DNA of 64,000 nt from Ctenosaura bakeri. Taxonomy: Eukaryota; Chordata; Lepidosauria; Squamata; Iguanidae. The notes beneath the pieces were generated by a model that made no database searches, was not told the origin of the DNA, and saw nothing but the letters and a program-made list of their open reading frames with translations. Position numbers and translations under genes: made by a program. Below are positions 60,191 through 64,000 of this stretch, piece after piece (within the stretch, counting starts at the first letter, position 1; each line of letters starts with the position of its first letter). Location: contig CAOLHI010000425.1 of NCBI GenBank assembly GCA_948474755.1, positions 372,001-436,000 on the forward strand, read 5' to 3'.

Positions 60191-60256
60191 GATGCCAGGG
60201 ATTAAATCTGGAACCTTCTGTGTGCAAAGCATGTGGTTTGTCACTGAGCTATGACC
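60191..60256 (-). mobile_element. Head of a tRNA-derived SINE, antisense fragment
   Basis: On the minus strand TAGCTCAGTGACAAACC resembles an A box and GGTTCCAGATTTAATCCC a worn B box, as in a common reptile SINE with a GCTTTGCA-type anticodon region. It is only about 65 bp and lacks a cloverleaf with intact stems, so it is not a tRNA gene. Confidence 0.5.
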
Positions 60257-60845
60257 CCATATCAAATTACCAACACATGCTGCTTCTCCATTTTTCATGA
60301 TTTATAGAACTGCTCTTAGTTTTGTATGTTGTCCTGCTAATTTCACAATGCCACCTGAATTTTAAAAATTCATTCAAGTGCCACTGCATTTTTGGAAATG
60401 CAGGGACTTCCTTATCCTTAGCATGGTCTTCTCACAGGAACCTTCTTCTCTGTAGACCTCTTTTTTTATACTGTTCAAGAGAAGATACTATTCTCATAAA
60501 CCCCTCTTAATTAGAATAAACTGATAGATTGAGCATCTAAATAGAATTTGAATCAAAATCTTTGAAGAGTATAGGTTATAGTAAAGTCATGGCTTAGGAG
60601 AGGGACAAGCAACTGTGGATGGAATGGTGGCCATTTTTCATGTCATTTCTGATTTTATTTTTGCTAATTTTCAGCTGATTTGGAGCAGCTGCACTTTTCT
60701 GCTGCTTGGGAGCCTTGGAGGCTACTGGGATAAAAATTGGTATTCTGCAGCAATTCTCATTTGCTTGGGAAATTCCTGAATAAAAAATTGCCCATGACTT
60801 TTCTGTAAATGAAGGTGGGCTTGAAGGGGCTTTCCATGGTGATGA
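60257..60845. other. Unrecognised sequence
   Basis: A GGACAAGCAACTGTGG phrase near 60604 resembles the hAT-like end at 54132, but no partner end was found. Confidence 0.35.
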
Positions 60846-60849
60846 AATT

Positions 60850-61340
60850 GCATACTCACATGAGGTAAGAGATTATACCTACAACAGCACTGCTGCTGGC
60901 AGGATCTCCCACAGCAGAAAGATTTTTGCTGAGGAGCCAGAACAAATGTACCAAACAACTACTGGGCAGCAGCAGTAATGGGAGAAGGTGACACAGGTAG
61001 AGATCTCTCAGAAACAATGGCAGTGGAACTTGAGCTAACTCTTGTTAGTACTGGGTAGAATGAGGCCATGGTAAACCACTCCTGAATGCCTTTAACTTTG
61101 AAAACTCTATGACGATGGAACAATCCAAAATGAAGCAAGAGATAGTGACAGAGGACAAGACTTCCAGGCCAGAAGGCACCTAACCAATCACTAGGGAAGA
61201 GCAGAGGGCAAGGATGAGAAAAGCTGAGATTAACAATGCAACTGGACTCAAGCCAAAAGGAGGTTCATCTGCTGACACGCTTATTTGTGAAAGAAAAGTA
61301 CAAAGCTGCATAATTGCAGAAGTCATCAAATCCTAACAAT
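60850..61340 (+). mobile_element. BovB LINE 5' fragment, sense
   Basis: It aligns with the reverse complement of 3200-3700: CTGGCAGGATCTCCCA, TTTTTGCTGAGGAGCCAG, TAGAGATCTCTCAGAAACAA, GAAAACTCTATGACGATGG, AAGCAAGAGATAGTGAC and CAACTGGACTCAAGCCAAAA. It covers the 5' untranslated region and stops before the endonuclease, which is unusual for LINEs that are normally cut at the 5' side. Confidence 0.75.
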
Positions 61341-62903
61341 TTTTTTCTGGGGTTCTAAATAGTTAACATTGTTCTGGTAACATTATCAAAAAAAGGTTAT
61401 TTTAAGAACTCTGATTCTAAGATGTCAGCTGTTCTTGCAAGCACTGCCAGAGATGCATGTGTGATTAGAATAAGGAAAGATGGAAATCAGTTTTATGATG
61501 CATGGCAAGAATGCACTCTCATATAGAGCAATAAAGATTCATAGAAAGTGATAGATTTAGATGAGAATCTAAGCATAACTTAGAACTGGGCTAAAAATGA
61601 CTTTATCTTCCTTATTGATGTGATGGATATAACTTCACTCATCTCCCACAGTGTCCAAAAGCTTTGCAACACAATCACTATCTGGAATGAGCAGATGTGT
61701 ATCAGGAAATGGATGATCATTTCATGTCTTCTAAGAACAGAGAAAACAACACGGAGATGTGCAGGCCAATCTCATGCGTGTTTACAAAGAAATTAAGTCC
61801 CAGTCTTTTACGTAGGATTCTCCAAGTGCATGTATCACTTACAGCCTTAATCCATCATATCTGTATGATGTTCTTACTCCAGGAAACTGGAGTATGGGTT
61901 ATCCTGTTTGATCCTGAAAACAATCCATGTAATAGGTCAGAGTTAGTAATGTGTGTAAATCCGATGGAGGTGTTTCATGACTTAGAGGAAACTTACTGTG
62001 TGTGTGGGTGTCTGTCTGTGTCTGTTTAATTTCTATGGAAGCAGCATGTGCCACAGAAATATTCCCAAGAAAGAAGCCTGCCAGATTTCAGAGGGGCAGA
62101 AACAAATGTCAGGGAGTTATGATTAGTGAAAAACATTTCCCTAGTTTTCTGCTCAATTGGGACTGAAGTTGCTGAAAAGTGCCAAAGGACAGGACTGGGT
62201 AATCAGCCTAGACTGTTCAGTGGCAAAGGGAGAAGTATTTGAACATCCACTATTTCCCAGATAAATAACCAGTGTTATACTCTATTGGGCCCCACAGGCT
62301 CTACCAAAATGCTTAATGTCCCTGATCCTGGAAAGAAGAATCAACAGCAAACAACATTGACTAATCCTTCAGTGTTGGCTAATAGTCATTGATAAATTTA
62401 TCCTCTTTCCTAGGATGTCAGCTCACTGTGTGATCATTCATTAACCTTTCTTCAAATGTCCATTTACCTCTGCATACAATCACATGGAGAAATTCAATAG
62501 TATGAATCAAATAGCACATTTTGAAATATTAAATATAGACAGTATGTCAAACACAGCCAAGACTTAATGGAGTTAGTATCTACCAGAGTCAATTTTAACC
62601 GCATCAAAGTTAAATGTTTGGAACAGTTATTCATTTTAGCAGCCCCAAGTCAATCCAACGGTAGACAGAAAAGTAATGTGCCAATTTCCCTCTCTCTTTC
62701 CTTCTCTCCCTCTCTCCAGATAGCCCTCACAGAGTGAAGACCCACTGACCTCAAATGAAAAACTCCTACATGAGGATTTAGGTCTCTTTTTCTTTATGTA
62801 TGTGACATGTAAGATTTCCATATTATTATATTGAACACTAAAGACAAATCACAAAATACAGAATATCTGTATCCTGCTAATAAGATCATCTGGGGAAACT
62901 GAA
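61341..62903. other. Unrecognised intronic sequence
   Basis: The plus frame at 61697-62029 (110 codons) has no recognisable domain and lacks splice or codon support. Nothing else was recognised. Confidence 0.4.
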
Positions 62904-63140
62904 TTGTTGTTGTTGTGGTGGTGGTGGGGGGCCTTCAAGTTGTTTCCAACTCATGGCAACCCTAAGGCTGTTTTCTTGGCAAGATTTGTTTAAAGAGAGT
63001 TTGCTTCTGTCTCCCTCTGAGGCTAAGAGCATATGACTTGTCTAAGGTCACCCAGTGGGTTGTCATGGAAGAAAGGGGATTCAAACTCTGTTCTCCAGAA
63101 TTTAGTCCAATGCTCAAACCACCACACCACACTAGCTCTA
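62904..63140 (-). mobile_element. Squamate SINE, nearly complete, antisense
   Basis: A (GTT)n/(GTG)n tail at 62904, CCTTCAAGTTGTTTCCAAC, AAGGTCACCCAGTGGGTTGT in the body and, at the head, AATTTAGTCCAATGCTCAAA CC and CACCACACTAGCTCT. Matches 6683-6895 in antisense. Confidence 0.88.
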
Positions 63141-63314
63141 CTTCTTCTTTGAAAACCAAATGAAGATTTGCAGTGCAACATTAAAATGAACATTATAACT
63201 CAATCAATCCACAGCTACACATATGCACGTACATACACACTCCCTTTGCATTTTCTTTTTCTGTTCCATCTTTGTTTATCATTCCTGTTTGCTTCCTTGT
63301 TTATTTTATTCTAT

Positions 63315-63807
63315 GTCCCTTTCCACATGAGGCAGTTAAAACGGGCCAAGGCGTCCTGGCACAGAGATTGTCCGCACCTTGGATCGGACTAGATGTGGAC
63401 TATTTAACTTAGTTCTGCACCTTAGTCCGATCCAACCCACCCCCAAGTGGTCCTCCATCGTGCTAAGTAAAGACCGGAAAATTCCGGTCTTTACATTTTC
63501 TGGAATACGCCATTGCATTCCTACTTACCTGTGCAGATGCACAGAGTCGCACCAATGGGAGCCTGCGATCAGCGGAGGGCAGGCTGTGGCCGTGGCCAGT
63601 GTCAGTCCACTCCCACGAAGACACTGGAAGCTGCCATTTTGAGCCAGAACAGTGCGGATCTACAGACCTTGCACTGCTCCAGTTCACCCTGCACCAATGG
63701 AGGAGCCCTGAGGAAGGGCTCAAGGGACAGTGTGCATTACTTTGGACCCAAGAAGAGCAGGTAAGTAATGGCACGGAGCGATTCACTCGCCTCGTGTGGA
63801 AAGAGCC
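63315..63807. mobile_element. TIR DNA transposon, copy e, 493 bp
   Basis: Ends TCCCTTTCCACATGAGG and CCTCGTGTGGAAAGAGCC are inverted repeats, flanked by an exact TAT duplication (63312-63314 and 63808-63810). The interior has further inverted repeats, including TTGGATCGGACTA against TAGTCCGATCCAA. Overlapping open frames on both strands have no motifs. Confidence 0.82.
63467..63494. repeat. Perfect 13-bp-arm palindrome inside copy e
   Basis: GTAAAGACCGGAA and TTCCGGTCTTTAC are exact inverses around AA. It lies just after the larger inverted repeat at about 63379-63436. Confidence 0.92.
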
Positions 63808-64000
63808 TATGTTCACTTGCTAATACCAACTGGGCAGATCAAACAAATCAATATATAGGGAGTCAATACATATCTAAATCCCTTTGATTCAGTGCCTTTA
63901 TTCCAGTTGGAACTAGTAATTGTATGTATGCCTTTGTAATTAGAATCCTGTTTATTAATTTGATCTAGGCAATGGAGAATTGTTGTAGGCATTCTTTTAT
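63808..64000. other. Unrecognised sequence to window end
   Basis: AT-rich, nothing recognised. Confidence 0.4.

Larger units (their letters stand above)
8806..64000 (-). other. Inferred upstream intron (intron 3) of the CNTNAP2-like gene, partial
   Basis: The minus-strand acceptor at 8806 (polypyrimidine run then AG) shows that the sequence above it is intron. No second exon was found up to 64000, so the intron would exceed 55 kb. This fits the exceptional intron lengths known for CNTNAP2, but it is an inference from absence. Confidence 0.6.

Noticed and set aside
60191..60256. tRNA gene on the minus strand
   Set aside because: A and B boxes are worn, stems do not pair fully and it is joined to repeat sequence; it fits a SINE head.
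61697..62029. 110-codon plus frame as a possible gene
   Set aside because: No domain, no splice context, and it ends in a GT-rich stretch.
63336..63823. Overlapping frames of 60-117 codons near the window end
   Set aside because: They lie inside TIR element e and cross its palindromes on both strands.

Overview
The window looks like one piece of a squamate reptile genome, probably an iguanian-type lizard. It holds BovB (RTE) LINEs, the tRNA-derived squamate SINE whose tail matches BovB, CR1 with an esterase-type ORF1, L2, DIRS-like and Penelope-like elements, and many short terminal-inverted-repeat DNA transposons. That mix, the spliced exon and the AT-rich non-coding background exclude a prokaryote or virus. 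I see no rRNA, functional tRNA, CRISPR or operon.

Only one host coding feature is supported: a 148-bp exon on the minus strand (8658-8805) with good splice signals. It encodes the end of an F5/8C (discoidin) domain of a contactin-associated protein, most like CNTNAP2. The rest reads as two very long flanking introns (1-8657 and 8806-64000 in gene-antisense view), which fits the giant introns of that gene family.

Layout. 1-8.6 kb: an antisense BovB LINE carrying a nested GC-rich DNA transposon, two palindromic MITEs and a SINE. 8.6-12 kb: the exon, a solo LTR only 131 bp from its splice acceptor, a GC-rich transposon and a MITE. 12.7-18 kb: a decayed DIRS-like element with gag-like, RT, RNase H and tyrosine-recombinase remnants. 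18.8-25.4 kb: a nearly full-length antisense CR1 with a second LINE nested in its 5' region. 25.5-31.4 kb: mostly unrecognised intron. 31.4-38.4 kb: CR1, SINE, BovB and L2 fragments and two TIR transposons. 38.85-41.9 kb: an LTR with a retroviral-like 3' end, then a Penelope-like element with a GIY-YIG domain. 42.5-44.5 kb: a CR1 3' end split by a 1,025-bp GC-rich LTR-like insertion with an exact 5-bp duplication, then a MITE. 46-50 kb: another GC-rich transposon, a possible LTR and a deletion derivative of the DIRS-like element. 50-64 kb: hAT-like elements, SINEs, a MITE/CR1 chimera, a BovB 5' fragment and a final TIR transposon.

The transposons are described as relics: nearly every reading frame is broken. 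The points most worth a second look are the GC-rich LTR-like insertion with an alanine-rich open frame, the set of TIR elements sharing one terminal motif and 3-bp duplications, the DIRS-like pair that shares a long palindrome, and the LTR next to the CNTNAP exon.
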